This document shows, in pieces, positions 22,086-32,996 of a stretch of 64,000 bases of DNA. Every line of letters begins with the position of its first letter. Within the stretch, counting starts at the first letter, position 1. Below the pieces are notes generated by a model that was not told where the DNA came from, did not search any database, and worked only from the letters and a program-made list of their open reading frames with translations. Origin of the DNA: Phlebotomus papatasi (taxonomy: Eukaryota; Arthropoda; Insecta; Diptera; Psychodidae); assembly GCF_024763615.1 (NCBI RefSeq), contig NC_077224.1, forward strand, positions 77,262,712-77,326,711. Reading direction: 5' to 3'. A program made the position numbers and the translations under genes.

Positions 22086-25000
22086 TCAATCTTCGGACGA
22101 AGAATCCACATCGAAGTCAACGAGTTCCAGGTCTGCTCGATTAGCCCATAGCTTCATCTTGTCGGCCGCATAAACCGACTCAAACGGCTTGTTTGTCAGC
22201 TGTGTGGCTGCGGTATCCACAACCAGATACCGATCATTTCCCATGACCTTTTCAACAGAATAAGGTCCTCGGTATCTCTGATGCATCTTCCTGCTAGACC
22301 CACTGGCAGGAGCATCCCATCGCAGCAACACTAAGTCACCCTCTTCATAACGATGAGGTTTCGGGTGATTCTCGTTGTGTTTTTGAGCTTTGTGCTTCTC
22401 TGCCTCAAAAACCTTTTTCGCTGTCAATTCCCTCAGCTCCGACAAATTCATTACTGAGTCACTCCCGACATCTTCCATGACAGCGTTTGCCACAACATTG
22501 CCCAAAATGTTCCGTGGTCGGTACCCAAACAGAAGTTCTTGGGGAGAATACCCCGTGATCCGGTTACGAGCTGAGTTCATGTTCCATTGCACAGATGGTA
22601 GATGTTTGTACCAATCCGTACCACTTTCATTTTCATTCATAGCCTTCAGAGACTCTCCCAATATACGGAAACGTCTTTCCACGAGACCATTGGCTCGTGG
22701 GGTCTTCGCAGCGACCAATGCGATCTTAATGTCTCTCTCACGACAATACTCTTCGAAAGTATTCGAGGTGAAGGCAGTCCCTCTGTCACAGACTATCACA
22801 GCAGGATAACCAAAGAATTGACAAACCTCTTCCAAGACTCGAATAACTCCAGCCGTATTGGTTGTCTTTACTGGACGGAGGACAATATACTTGGTGAATG
22901 AGTCAATTACAGCCAACACATGTTCACATCCACCTTTTGCTCGAGGGTAGGGACCACAATGGTCCAAGTGGATGACTCGGAACGGCACAGGGGGTTTCTT
23001 GAATGCGTGCAATTCAATGTGTGACTCATCCGCACCTCTCTTAGCTTGCATGCAATTGATGCATGAGTCTACATATTTCTTCACGGTCTTCCTCATCCTA
23101 GGCCAGTAGAAATCCTTAGAAATGTGCTCAGCTGTTCCGTTGAACGCCGGATGACCATTCCGATCATGAGCCAAATGCAGGAGGTGTAGGCGCATGCCCA
23201 AAGGAACGTAGAACTTAAGACCATTTGGAGACTTAAAATACACGCGTTCCCCCTTCAACTCATAAGACTGCAAAATCTGTGCTGCATTTTCATGACCTTT
23301 ATATTCTCCGTTGAGAACCTTTTTGATTTGTACAATGTCACCATCACGGGTCTGAGCAGCAGCGAGCCAATCCATTTCACTTATAATTTTCAAAACTTGA
23401 GCGTTCTTCGGTGGATTGCGACTAAAGAAATCAGCATGTCTCATGTGACATCCATTCCTGAATCTCAACTCAAAATCAAACTCCTGGATATCACACCACC
23501 ACCTGGCCAATTTTGCAGACAAATCTCTCTTTTCATGGGCCTGTCTAAGGGAATTGCAGTCAGTGTATATAACAAACGACCTACCCAAGAGATAATATCG
23601 GAAACGCCGAAGACTTTCGAGAACTGCCAGAGTCTCAAGCTCAAAACTCGAATACTTCGCTTCCGCAGCCGTTGTCACTCGACTAAAATAAGCCACGGGT
23701 CGTGACGTTCCCTCCTCATCTATCTGCATGAGGACACCTCCGAGACCAAAGCTCGAGCCATCACAATGAAGCTCATGCTTCATCTTTGGGTCAAATAACG
23801 TCAAGATGGGTTTCTCAGCTAATGCCTTCTTCAGAATTTGAAACGCTTCTTCATGATGCTCCAACCAAATAAACTTTGTGGCATCCTTTTTCAGAAGATC
23901 ATAGAGAGGTCTGGCAATCTTGGAATATGCAGGGACAAATCGGCGGAAATATCCCGTGAGTCCCAAGAACTCACGAACACTCTTGAAAGTTCCAGGTTTC
24001 TCAAACTTCTCAATAGCTTCCGTTTTGTGATCCCCTGGTGTGATGCCATCTTGACTCACGTTATATCCAAGATACTTCACCTTTTTTTGTAGAAACTGAC
24101 ACTTCTCAACATTGAGAGTGAGTCCTGCCTTCCTTAGTTCTTTCAATACGCGTTGCAATAATTCCAAGTTTTCATCGATAGTAGTTGTTGGAAGCATTAT
24201 GTCATCGACATAATATGAAATTCCAGCATCCTTCACAGGCTGCAATACTCGGTTTATTACACGAACGAAAACCGAAGGCGAATTTGTGAGGCCATATGGC
24301 ACTCTTTTGAACTGATATTGTCCATCGGGAACAACAAACGCTGTGTACTGACGTGATTCCGGTTCCACCTCAATTTGATGATAACCAGCTCGGAGATCTA
24401 GGGAAGTGAACCATGTTTTACCAGCCAACTTATCGAGCTCTTCTTCAATCCGTGGGAGTGGAAAGTTTTCATGCTGACAAATCTTATTCAACTTCCTATA
24501 GTCCACGCACATACGTGGGCTTCCAGAGGCTTTAGTTACGAGGACAACAGGACTCGAGAATTCGCTATGACTTTCTTCAATGATGTCGTTTTCCAAGAGT
24601 TCACTGATTATTCCTCGCAAAATCTCTCTTTGCGCATTAGACACGCTGTACGGGCGATATCGGATAACCTCTGTTGACTTCATGATGAGCTTCATTGGCC
24701 CCAAAGTGGTATGACCAAGTTCCATTTGATTCATTGCAAAGCAATCACGATAATCATTTATGAGCCTCATCAAACGCGCCCTATCAGCATCTGACACATC
24801 TTCTCCAATTGTCACGTCAGACAACTCAATGGCCCTCTTCTCCTTTGACAACGTGACTGTAAAGACAGGATTAGCTGGAACCAAATGACCATCTTCCTTA
24901 GACACCTTGATTATCAAATCGTTGTGTGTCTTGACTAATGTAACTCCTGGTGTCGAGAAAAGATCAATTCCGCAAAGTAGAGGAACTTCTAACAAACCAT

Positions 25001-26159
25001 CGGAGACCACGAAGACCTCCAATTTATGCTTAAACTTCTCAATCTGAATGTCCACCTTGAAACTTCCCAAAGACTCAACTGTGCCACCGCCAAAACCAAC
25101 AAACACCTTTCTTTCACCTAGGCCAGACCATCCAATTTTCTCAGCTAGTGACTTGGCAATTAGGGTTGCCACGCTTCCCAGGTCAATTAACGCTTCACAT
25201 GTCTCTCGATTGACCTGGCACTTTTTGATAAGACCTTTATTTGTTAGGGTGGTGGGCCTTGTCACCACCCCGACGGGAAAATCCGACCCTTTCTTTGAAC
25301 AGTCCCTGACAAGATGTTCTTCGGACCCACAAGCGTAGCACCTTCTTTTCTTTACTTTATCAGGTGCCTTAGAGTTTGATTGCGGCTTCCCCTTTGGAAC
25401 ACTCTCGTCTTTATTTTCTCTTTCGGTCTCATCCTTTGACTTGGAAGCCTGGTCTTTTGTACGGGGATAGAATTTGCGACCAAACTTCTTCGAAGATCCA
25501 CTGGAAGTGGCCTTATCATTAGAACTGGTACTCGTGCCTGGTTGGTTCTCTGGCTGTCCTTCCTGATTGGACTCACGCTTTGGATTCTTGGTGGTTTGCT
25601 CGACCTTTTTCATGTATGACAAAAAGTCGGTGAGAGATCCACGTGGAGCAGCTGACAAGAGACCACGCATCATAAGATTCGGAACACCATCAATCAAATA
25701 CTGCCGGATGGAGTCCTCATCTAGGTTAATCCTCCTGGCCTGCTTAACCACTGAATGGAAATATGACTCAATTGGCTCATCGCTCTTCCTCTTCCTACCG
25801 GCAAGAACCTTGTGGACATCAGCTGATGACAACTGTTCAGGGAAATTCTTCAAAATCTCTTGCTTGAAGTGAGCATAATCCACTATCATTGTCTGCATCC
25901 CCTCAAACCATTCACGTGCTGGACCCTTGAGACGGATGACAGCTGTTAGCATGGCACGCTGAGGGTTCATGTCGTACAAAGCCACGACATTGTCCACTTT
26001 CTGAAGCCATTCACTAGCCATAGGACTCTTCTCATTTCCCGGTTCAAATGCAGGAATCAAGGCTTCAATCTCTCGAAGGGTTAAGACTGTGGACTGAGAA
26101 GCCGACAAATCTTGTGAGGAAAGGCTAACTTGAGAGCGATTTCGACTTGGGCGAGGCAT
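22086..26159 (-). CDS. gag-pol: Gag-Pol polyprotein of the Mdg3-like retrotransposon, 1357 residues, intact
   Basis: One uninterrupted frame with no frameshift between gag and pol. Gag occupies roughly residues 1-290 and ends in a CCHC zinc knuckle (C274, C277, H282, C287) after a Lys/Ser-rich linker. The protease (about 320-405) has the site IDLGS (D326), where retropepsins normally have D-S/T-G. The reverse transcriptase (about 500-700) has LDLRAGYHQI (D588) and the YVDD box (D652, D653). RNase H (about 790-915) has D800, E842, D867 and D910. The integrase (about 990-1310) has the zinc motif H998, H1003, C1033, C1036, then D1066, D1125 and E1161 with 35 residues between the last two, and a GPY/F module (GPY at 1298-1300). 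It makes structural proteins and the enzymes for copying RNA to DNA and inserting it. The start ATG has a purine at -3. Everything except the protease motif looks functional. Confidence 0.97.
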   Translation of the reverse strand: MPRPSRNRSQVSLSSQDLSASQSTVLTLREIEALIPAFEPGNEKSPMASEWLQKVDNVVALYDMNPQRAMLTAVIRLKGPAREWFEGMQTMIVDYAHFKQEILKNFPEQLSSADVHKVLAGRKRKSDEPIESYFHSVVKQARRINLDEDSIRQYLIDGVPNLMMRGLLSAAPRGSLTDFLSYMKKVEQTTKNPKRESNQEGQPENQPGTSTSSNDKATSSGSSKKFGRKFYPRTKDQASKSKDETERENKDESVPKGKPQSNSKAPDKVKKRRCYACGSEEHLVRDCSKKGSDFPVGVVTRPTTLTNKGLIKKCQVNRETCEALIDLGSVATLIAKSLAEKIGWSGLGERKVFVGFGGGTVESLGSFKVDIQIEKFKHKLEVFVVSDGLLEVPLLCGIDLFSTPGVTLVKTHNDLIIKVSKEDGHLVPANPVFTVTLSKEKRAIELSDVTIGEDVSDADRARLMRLINDYRDCFAMNQMELGHTTLGPMKLIMKSTEVIRYRPYSVSNAQREILRGIISELLENDIIEESHSEFSSPVVLVTKASGSPRMCVDYRKLNKICQHENFPLPRIEEELDKLAGKTWFTSLDLRAGYHQIEVEPESRQYTAFVVPDGQYQFKRVPYGLTNSPSVFVRVINRVLQPVKDAGISYYVDDIMLPTTTIDENLELLQRVLKELRKAGLTLNVEKCQFLQKKVKYLGYNVSQDGITPGDHKTEAIEKFEKPGTFKSVREFLGLTGYFRRFVPAYSKIARPLYDLLKKDATKFIWLEHHEEAFQILKKALAEKPILTLFDPKMKHELHCDGSSFGLGGVLMQIDEEGTSRPVAYFSRVTTAAEAKYSSFELETLAVLESLRRFRYYLLGRSFVIYTDCNSLRQAHEKRDLSAKLARWWCDIQEFDFELRFRNGCHMRHADFFSRNPPKNAQVLKIISEMDWLAAAQTRDGDIVQIKKVLNGEYKGHENAAQILQSYELKGERVYFKSPNGLKFYVPLGMRLHLLHLAHDRNGHPAFNGTAEHISKDFYWPRMRKTVKKYVDSCINCMQAKRGADESHIELHAFKKPPVPFRVIHLDHCGPYPRAKGGCEHVLAVIDSFTKYIVLRPVKTTNTAGVIRVLEEVCQFFGYPAVIVCDRGTAFTSNTFEEYCRERDIKIALVAAKTPRANGLVERRFRILGESLKAMNENESGTDWYKHLPSVQWNMNSARNRITGYSPQELLFGYRPRNILGNVVANAVMEDVGSDSVMNLSELRELTAKKVFEAEKHKAQKHNENHPKPHRYEEGDLVLLRWDAPASGSSRKMHQRYRGPYSVEKVMGNDRYLVVDTAATQLTNKPFESVYAADKMKLWANRADLELVDFDVDSSSED

Positions 26160-27611
26160 TTCGGACTGTTTAGGAAAAAAACAACACCAATACCCAAGAT
26201 TAGGACCAGAAACTAACCCAAAAGATTCACAATCGCTTTCTTAGGGACAAGAAAAATCATCAGGAAATACTTGTTTTATTTTTCAAAGGTACCTGGAATA
26301 AACATTACCCCCAGATCATGGTAATTTAGGGACAAAATACCCAATTTGGTATCAGGATGGAATAAGAAAATTGCAATGGGCAATAATTCTTTAATAAAAA
26401 TGTCATATCAAGGGCAAATGTAGAGTAAAATATAGCAATTTCACTTGAAAAATCAATAATTGTTACTGTAAATGATATCGTTGCCATTACTTTCTATTTT
26501 TGTGAACAAGAAATCACAAAGAACTGTAATTTATCTGATAAAAATTACCACAACTATTCAGTGTAGCTTAATTTCTTGGAAATTCACTTGCTTTGTCTTT
26601 TAAAATGACGAGATTCTTCACAATTTAAAGAAATAAATTGTACTTACAACCTCCCAGCACCTGCAAGACTTATCAATAATTTTCCTCCCTCCTCGATGAT
26701 AATAATCTCTAAGAAAGGATGAAAATATTATCAGTAAAATAAACATTTCAAATTGCTGCACCAAAACTTCTGCCATGTACTGTAAAATGTACCTCAAAGC
26801 GTTAAAATTTAGCACAAATAAATTTGATCAAATATGGTGAAACGAATCAAATTTGCAAATCACTTCCTGCCAAATAATAAGAATTATTAATTTTCACTTT
26901 CAACTGCACACAGCTTCACGTCTGGATTCTTAAAAATACCTGCCAGAATTATCAAAAAACAATTTAAACGAATTAATTCTGCAGCGCAGTAAATCACCAG
27001 ACACTTGGAATGCGAATGAGGCTAAAATAACTGAAAGGCAATTGTCTCCCAAAATTAACAAAGAACAATGCATAAAATATCATTAGTTAGAAGGGGATGA
27101 GAGATCTCTCCATGCCACACACACAAACATTCTCACACAAGAGGGTAAAAACTCTCTCTCGAGCGATCACGCCACCGCTCGCTTATACTTATCCTTCTCC
27201 CTCGCTGGGTGGAATTCTCGCACTCTCTCCACTCGAAGCTCTCCGCGTGCATTTTTTCCCTCTCTAGAGGATCGCTTGTGCTCCCTCTCTGCGCTTTACT
27301 CTTGGTGATGGGGTTCTGGAATTTTCCACTATCTGAACATGTCACAGACAAGTTTTTCCTCCAGAAATGGTCAGGGAAAAGCACTGTGCAGCTTTCCCAA
27401 CCCCAATGAAACATCCACAGGTGCTTCTTTCACCATTTTATGCACCTGAGAGGGCCTCCAAAGCGATTTTTGTCGCCCCAAGAGACACGATCAACCCTCA
27501 CGGTGATCTTGTGCCATTTCCTTGGGATTTTCGGGAGCTGATGCACTTTTCACACACTTCACTACTTTCACTTCACTTGGGGCTTCTTGAGCCCTTATCC
27601 CACTTCTGAAA
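26160..27611 (-). other. 5' leader of the retrotransposon
   Basis: About 1.45 kb between the 5' LTR and the Gag start, long for this group. It holds no long frame. The part nearest the LTR (27130-27600) is GC-richer, with GAGAG runs; the part nearest Gag is AT-rich. Confidence 0.7.
27598..27611 (-). promoter_or_regulatory. Primer binding site, tRNA-Leu-like
   Basis: Directly after the 5' LTR the element strand reads TTTCAGAAGTGGGA. TCAGAAGTGGGA is the complement of the T-arm and acceptor end of insect tRNA-Leu (…TCCCACTTCTGA…), without the terminal TGG expected for CCA. Elements of the Mdg3 group are recalled as using tRNA-Leu. The match is from memory, not a search. Confidence 0.5.
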
Positions 27612-27835
27612 TGATGCAATCCGAGTTGCATCCGCGACTTCCCTATCAAGCGGCTTTATGGCGCAGCTACCGGCCATGTCCAAGCGCTCTCGACAGGGTT
27701 TCGCCAGAGACTGACTCAACCCTCCTCTTACGAACTCGAGGCAACCATAGGCGCACACCCATAGCCTCCCCTTATGACCCGGTAGCTCGCTCCTAATCCG
27801 CTATATAGACGTAGGAGGAGAGAGATGATGCAACA
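27612..27835 (-). repeat. 5' LTR
   Basis: 224 bp, with TG...CA termini on the element strand. Followed on the plus strand by CTTG, the second copy of the target duplication. Confidence 0.95.
27801..27808 (-). promoter_or_regulatory. TATA box of the 5' LTR
   Basis: The element strand reads TCTATATAGCGG about 28 bases from the start of the LTR, which leaves an unusually short U3. The identical motif is in the 3' LTR. Confidence 0.5.
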
Positions 27836-27839
27836 CTTG

Positions 27840-28477
27840 ACTATCGAATGCGGTTAAATTAAACCGCAGACAAAGTGGTTTGAATTTCGAGAATTTTGAA
27901 TCTCAATATTCCGGATTCTATTGGAAACACAAGAAACTCACTTTTGTTAAAATCTTAACCTAGACTAAAGCATTTAAAAATTGGATGAACCCGAATATAG
28001 CAATTTCAAAGAAAAAAGAATTCGAGTTAAAAGAATATGAAAATGTAAAATGTACTATGCAAAAACAATCATTGAATCATTCCCTATGTTTCCCATATAT
28101 TTATAGCGAGCCGAAAAAACTTTTGAGTTTATTAGCTGTTTTCTGTCATTGTAAAACTAATTAGCAAAAAATACTAATACAAAATAAAAGCCAATTTAAT
28201 AACGAAGAGACAACCGAAACCCCAAATTAGCAACCTACGTAGTTTTGGAGATGTGTACGAAAACCGGGAAAATTTTACACTAAAACCGGTCGCATTTTTC
28301 AGAGCTGATGTCACCCCCCTGCATTGAATAGTGTTACAAGATTTATGATTATAAGGCTAACCGCAAACTGCCTATAGCCTTAACACAATTTCACGTAGGG
28401 GAGTCTGGGACAGTCTTGTATCGTATGATTTAAACATTTGGAAGAATGGAAAACGTACAGTGTATTTTTAAATGTCC
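27840..28477. other. AT-rich non-coding DNA
   Basis: Nothing recognised apart from a solitary TAGGGGAGTCTGGGACAG near 28396, which resembles one end of a TA|GGGG MITE. Confidence 0.4.
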
Positions 28478-28491
28478 AATACTCTTAAAGG
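28478..28491 (+). repeat. 14-bp target duplication of SINE copy 2, left
   Basis: AATACTCTTAAAGG occurs here and again at 28995-29008, flanking the SINE plus the MITE in its tail. Confidence 0.75.
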
Positions 28492-28765
28492 GGCACTCAA
28501 TGGGTCAAGTGGTAGAGCACTCGCTCTATAATGCAAGTGTTCCGGGTTCGAATCCCCTGTAGGTCACCAAGAATTTTTCTAGCGCTAAAGGTCTTCGAAT
28601 TGTATCCAGTAAGCTTCACTGCATTTGATTCCACGGGGCATGGGATTGACAACCCCATCCCTGTATAAGAAAAAATAATAATGGATGTCCCGAATTCCCC
28701 TTGTGGGAAGGCCTAGTTCCTCTATGAAACGTTGTGCCACCATTATTATTATTATTATTATTATA
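28492..28765 (+). mobile_element. tRNA-derived SINE, copy 2
   Basis: Matches copy 1 throughout. A-box region GTGGTAGAGCACTCGC near 28509, B box GGTTCGAATCCCC near 28546, then the body with GTGGGAAGGCCTAGTTCCTC and an (ATT)n tail ending at 28765. The flanking 14-bp direct repeat is what LINE-assisted retroposition leaves behind. RNA polymerase III transcription is expected for the family; whether this copy is active is unknown. Confidence 0.9.
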
Positions 28766-28993
28766 GGGGAAACTGGGGCACCATTAGTACTGGGTAGCAA
28801 TAAACACTATTTTTTATTACTAAATTACTTGGACTATCTCGACCATTTCTTCAGTGGACAAGCATCCCTATAATGCCTATAAATTTCTTTAAGTCTTGTC
28901 CTCTCAATTCGAACATCTGATTAAAAAATCGCAGTGTTTGGTGCTACTCCGAGTTTGGTGCTACTCCGTGTTTGGTGGTGCCCCAGTTTCCCC
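28766..28993. mobile_element. MITE family M, copy M1, TIR GGGGAAACTGGGGCACCA
   Basis: Ends GGGGAAACTGGGGCACCA and TGGTGCCCCAGTTTCCCC are inverted repeats, flanked by TA (28764-28765 and 28994-28995). It sits in the SINE tail. Copies M2 (60986-61197), M3 (30668-30823) and M4 (47570-47759) share the internal segment CTCGACCATTTCTTCAGTGG or a diverged form of it. Confidence 0.85.
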
Positions 28994-29008
28994 TAATACT
29001 CTTAAAGG

Positions 29009-30667
29009 TAATATACTCTTCCACTATATACTTCTTGGTGTATACTGTTAAGGTGAACCTAGTTATCTTGAATATGGTTCTTAAGAGTTTAGCAAATCAG
29101 TCTTAAAAAAAAATGAGGTGTGTGAAACTACCCCACTCTAGTGTTAAAGTCGAATTTTGGTAACAGCTTTGCTAGATGAATTTAAATTTTAACTAACTCG
29201 GTATTTTGCCCCTATTAAAATTCCACATTCCCTCAGGATATATAGAGGGATCAGCTTAGGTCAGAAGAATTAGTCTAAATTTTCTGTAAACGCTATGCCC
29301 CTCGATATAATGGTAATCACACCAAGTGTTTAGACTTAGCGTAGGTTAAGAGGTATATGGTGTGGGAAAATCCTAAAACATTTTCTCCCAAAATGTGTAA
29401 AATTCCAACCTTGATTCTTCCATAGAGAGAAGTTTAAAAGCGTTAGGAAAATATACACTTGAAAAGTAGAGAATGTTTGTATGAGTTCACATATTGGAGC
29501 TTATTATAATGTTTGCCATCCCCGCGCTATGCATCGTAGAGCAAAAAGCGATTTCCCCATGGCGCAAAAGGAAAACTTTTATACCACAGAGGATAGAGAG
29601 GATATTAAAATGAATAAATTTGCACAACTTTTATAACTCCCCACCATGGAGACGACGATCCTTTTCTCCAGGCATCGTGTTTATTTACATGGCATAGCCC
29701 AAAAAGAGAGATATGGGTGCTTCTAGAGAAAAAGAGGAGAGGACATGGGAGAAAAGTGCTACTTTTGCAGAATATGGGCGGAAGGACATTGCCAGCAGTG
29801 TCATTTCGCATAAATTAATTAATCACAAGTGCACAAACTCGCAATATTTCGAATACATTAAATATCATTTTGACTTGTGATACACCAGGGCAAGAGCATG
29901 GGATAACATGAAGAGATTGAGAAAGGGTAATATTTATCAGTTGGGATGGTATTCTGGCAAAATCACCCATTCAACCCTTCTCATGTGTAAACTTTTCAAC
30001 ACTTGGCGTATGTGAAGGAAGTACAATAATTTTGGGAGCTAAGAGAAACGAAAACCACATCAAAAAGCACAGAGAAATATATATGTTCACCCATCCAAGT
30101 CATATATACTTTGATATGTTAATTTTAATGAGGTGGCATGTGGTGAAATTAATCCATATAACAATGTCAAAAACTAAAATATTTTATTGAGTTGCAACTT
30201 CAGTGCAGACCATACTGATAAAATTGAATCAAAATTTAGTACAATTACTTAATGTTAGTTTTTACATAATAAATTAATTATTGTTGAAATTTTGTGTTGT
30301 ACCACCACACAACAATTGCTTTTAACAAAACTGTGGAAAATGTTGAAAAATAAACTTCAAAATTAAACATGGGAAAGTGAATATTGGATAAGTAATGTCG
30401 GTGAAAATAAAAATAGTTTTCAATAAATACAGCAAGTTGTGAAAAAAAACTGTTGATTTTTCTGCAATATTGGAACAATGACTTTTTTGCATTCGGTGTA
30501 TTTTTAAAATAAACAAAAGGAAATTTGCATTATATTAAGTTTTGGAAATTTTATTTCGGTACATTTTGGTTTGAATAAATAACATGATAAAATTTCAATT
30601 TATTTTGTAATTAAATAATCAGAAAGTCACAGTTTGATTTTAATTTTTTGCGAATATATTATTTGTA
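29009..30667. other. Single-copy-looking non-coding DNA
   Basis: 29490-30110 is less AT-rich and not repeated in the window; 30110-30660 is very AT-rich. No exon or RNA gene recognised. Confidence 0.35.
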
Positions 30668-30823
30668 GGGGAAACTGGAGCAGTAGTAAACGTAGGGTAG
30701 TTGTGATATGCGTACACCACTTGGACATTATATCAACCATTTCTTTAGTCGACGAGGATTACTTATATCTACGAAGTTATATGTCTTACAGTTTACCGTA
30801 ATTACTACTACCCTAGTTTACCC
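30668..30823. mobile_element. MITE family M, diverged copy M3
   Basis: Left end GGGGAAACTGGAGCAGTAGT and right end ACTACTACCCTAGTTTACCC are inverted, flanked by TA. The core TATCAACCATTTCTTTAGTC aligns with the family M core. Confidence 0.7.
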
Positions 30824-30928
30824 TACATAGTGCTGTTTTACGTAAGCTAAATTGAAAAATTACATGACTATATTGTGGAAATAGATTGTTCAATTATATA
30901 AAAAAACATTGTATCTCAATATATGTTA

Positions 30929-31971
30929 GGCATATATTGAGCATAAATTTCGGCACAGTTGCATATAGGCACCGAAGTCCTAAGTCTGAAATGCAATATT
31001 TTTAATTCATATTGATATTTTTTGTTACTTCCTTTTCGGGAGGGTTGTTTGTTCTTGAAAACTAGTTTATCATCTTTGTTTTCTTTAAATCACTTCCTAA
31101 AATATTGAAAAATTAATAAAAATACGGACATTGCTTTGGGTAGTATTCCGGCCACTTTGTGTGAAATACCGGACACCTTTTTTCTGACCACCTTTTGTGA
31201 CGCAACGGATAGAAAATTTCAAAACGTCAAACGGAGCGAGTTTAATATTTAGTTTAATGCGTTTATATGACAAGTTCTGAGATCTTCCGTGTAATTTGTC
31301 CTGAAGACCTGAAGAGTAGTACCTTAAATTTACGCGCAGATTCTCGTATAATTTTCCCTTCCTGAGCTCTTCCAAGGCCTTTTCAACATCATCTTTTTCA
31401 TAGAAGCGATGTTTTTTTCTCTGGACATTGTAGAACTCGGAAATTGAAAAAAAACATAAAATGAATAAGAAATTTAGGAAAGCAAAAGATGTTGCCGGAA
31501 TAGGCAACACTACCTCACCGGAGAGACGCTCACAAAGTATTTACTTTTATAAGCGAAATACAGGATCCACCTGGGAAACTTTACCCGAAATTTAAAGATT
31601 GATCCACTATTAACATAAACAGAAACAATCTTTAATGAAAACTAATCAATTTTTATGAAAAACATCGAAGGAAAATCTTCTGCACTTCACCACAAATCAC
31701 AAGACTGCTAGAAACACAAGTGATTTGTCACATTTTTTGTAAGACTCTTTCCACACTGAGTTTTTACAACGCAATTTAAATTCAAATTATACCTAAAATT
31801 TAACGGTCTTTGTGTTAATATATCCTAAAATGAATAAATATTTAGAAGCAAAATGAATTCATTGCCTATTCGAAGATTATATACATAATTTTAATTTTTT
31901 TATTTTCATGTCCGAAATTACACTCAAAGTGGTCGAAATTAGAAGCTGGCCGAAATTTGGCACACTTCCCT
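30929..31971 (-). mobile_element. Diverged family A relative (A4)
   Basis: The minus strand follows the family A order. The 30980-31080 segment, with GAAGTCCTAAGTCTGAAATG and GTTGTTTGTTCTTGAAAAC, aligns with the A1 3' segment, and the far end carries AGAAGC..CACACTTCCC like the A start. TTA or TA lies at both edges. Length is close to 1.04 kb. Confidence 0.65.
31281..31428 (-). pseudogene. Psq-domain transposase remnant in A4
   Basis: The minus strand reads RFYEKDDVEKALEELRKGKL, and about 22 residues later LQDKLHGR. Both fit the Psq HTH of pogo-like transposases, where a Y-x-x-x-D-x-x-x-A-L helix leads to S-T-L-x-D-K-L-x-G-R. Two single-base frame shifts are needed to keep the reading: one just after the likely ATG at 31428, and one in the middle, where another frame reads ESARKFKV. 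The longer open frame here (31097-31510) continues into unrelated sequence on both sides and is not a gene. This is the best-preserved Psq trace in the window. Confidence 0.65.
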
Positions 31972-32996
31972 TATATCGACCTTAAACTTATTATGTATAA
32001 TAAAGGAAGCTTAATTTGTTTTCTTAAATATTAAGTAGAATTAAATAAAAATAATAACACTGATTCGAACAGTGAATTAATAGAATATTTATAATATTTA
32101 GAACATCATTTTAAATTATTAATGATTTTTCAATTATTTTTATAAAGATTTCGTTTTTTGCAGTTTCATATAAAGAATTGCTATTTATCTATAATATTTA
32201 TATATTTATATTTATTTCATTTAATTTTTTTATTAATAGGCTTCAGTCATTTCCGACTATTGATTTTTCGAATAATTTATTTTGATTAAATTAAAAAAAG
32301 ACCAAAGTTAAACAGTTTAAAAAAAAGAAGATTAATTTGTACGATAGGACAATTCCATTTTATTCGAATTGATACGAACGGAAAGTGAATTGGTAATTCA
32401 CTATTTAATATGATAATTTATCTAAAATTAAAATGCATATCGAATATCTCTGTGACTTCTTCGGATTATCCGGATACTGAAACAAAACAAAACAAAACAA
32501 AAGCTGCCCGAACTCCCGAGAAGGAGCTCTGCCTTATATTCTTTTTAGCAATTTTTTTTGGATGCTTATAAAATTAATTTCAATTAATTTGCCTACAAAC
32601 TACCACAAAATCTTGAAGCTGAAAATTGTTCAAGAAAAGGGTATTAAAAAATTCATTAATATTTTAAGTAATTTAATTTGACAATATCGGTTGAAAATTA
32701 GGCCCTTTAGGAGTCGATTAGGTGTCGATGTTTTAATGTTCAGCTGAACTAACTATACAAAAGATATCCTAAAATTATTGAAATCGCTAGGGCCAATTCA
32801 AAAATTCCTAGGGAGACAAGTCAAAAAATCATGTTTTCGGTTGGGTTGAAAGGGGGGGGGGGTGATTTCCGGTAACTTAGTTTTCTAGAGAATGTTGACT
32901 TGTGGGGGACCTAGGATAGGAAGTTAATAGCTCTTACCGTTTAGCAGCCAGGATCTAGTCCCCCGCGAAAAGTTGAAGCCAATTTCTTACTTCCAC
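31972..32996. other. AT-rich DNA with an (AAAAC)n run and a family C fragment
   Basis: 32480-32503 is a short AAAAC microsatellite. 32860-32975 (minus) is a fragment of repeat C: its reverse complement reads GCTAAACGGTAAGAGCTAT. A run of G lies near 32851. Confidence 0.5.

Larger units (their letters stand above)
21218..27835 (-). mobile_element. Full-length Ty3/gypsy LTR retrotransposon, Mdg3-like (6618 bp)
   Basis: Two 224-bp LTRs enclose one intact Gag-Pol frame. CTTG is duplicated at 21214-21217 and 27836-27839, a 4-bp target duplication. The LTRs differ at a single base (C at 21332, T at 27726), so the insertion is recent. In element order: 5' LTR (27612-27835), primer site, 1.45-kb leader, gag-pol (26159-22086), 644-bp 3' region, 3' LTR (21218-21441). 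Domain order protease, RT, RNase H, integrase places it in Ty3/gypsy. The GPY/F-type C-terminus with NDRYLV and the tRNA-Leu-like primer site point to the Mdg3 branch (inference). No env-like frame is present. Confidence 0.95.

Noticed and set aside
31097..31510. 137-codon frame as an intact gene
   Set aside because: Only the middle matches a Psq domain, and frame shifts are needed to keep it. The start and end are unrelated sequence within a decayed element.
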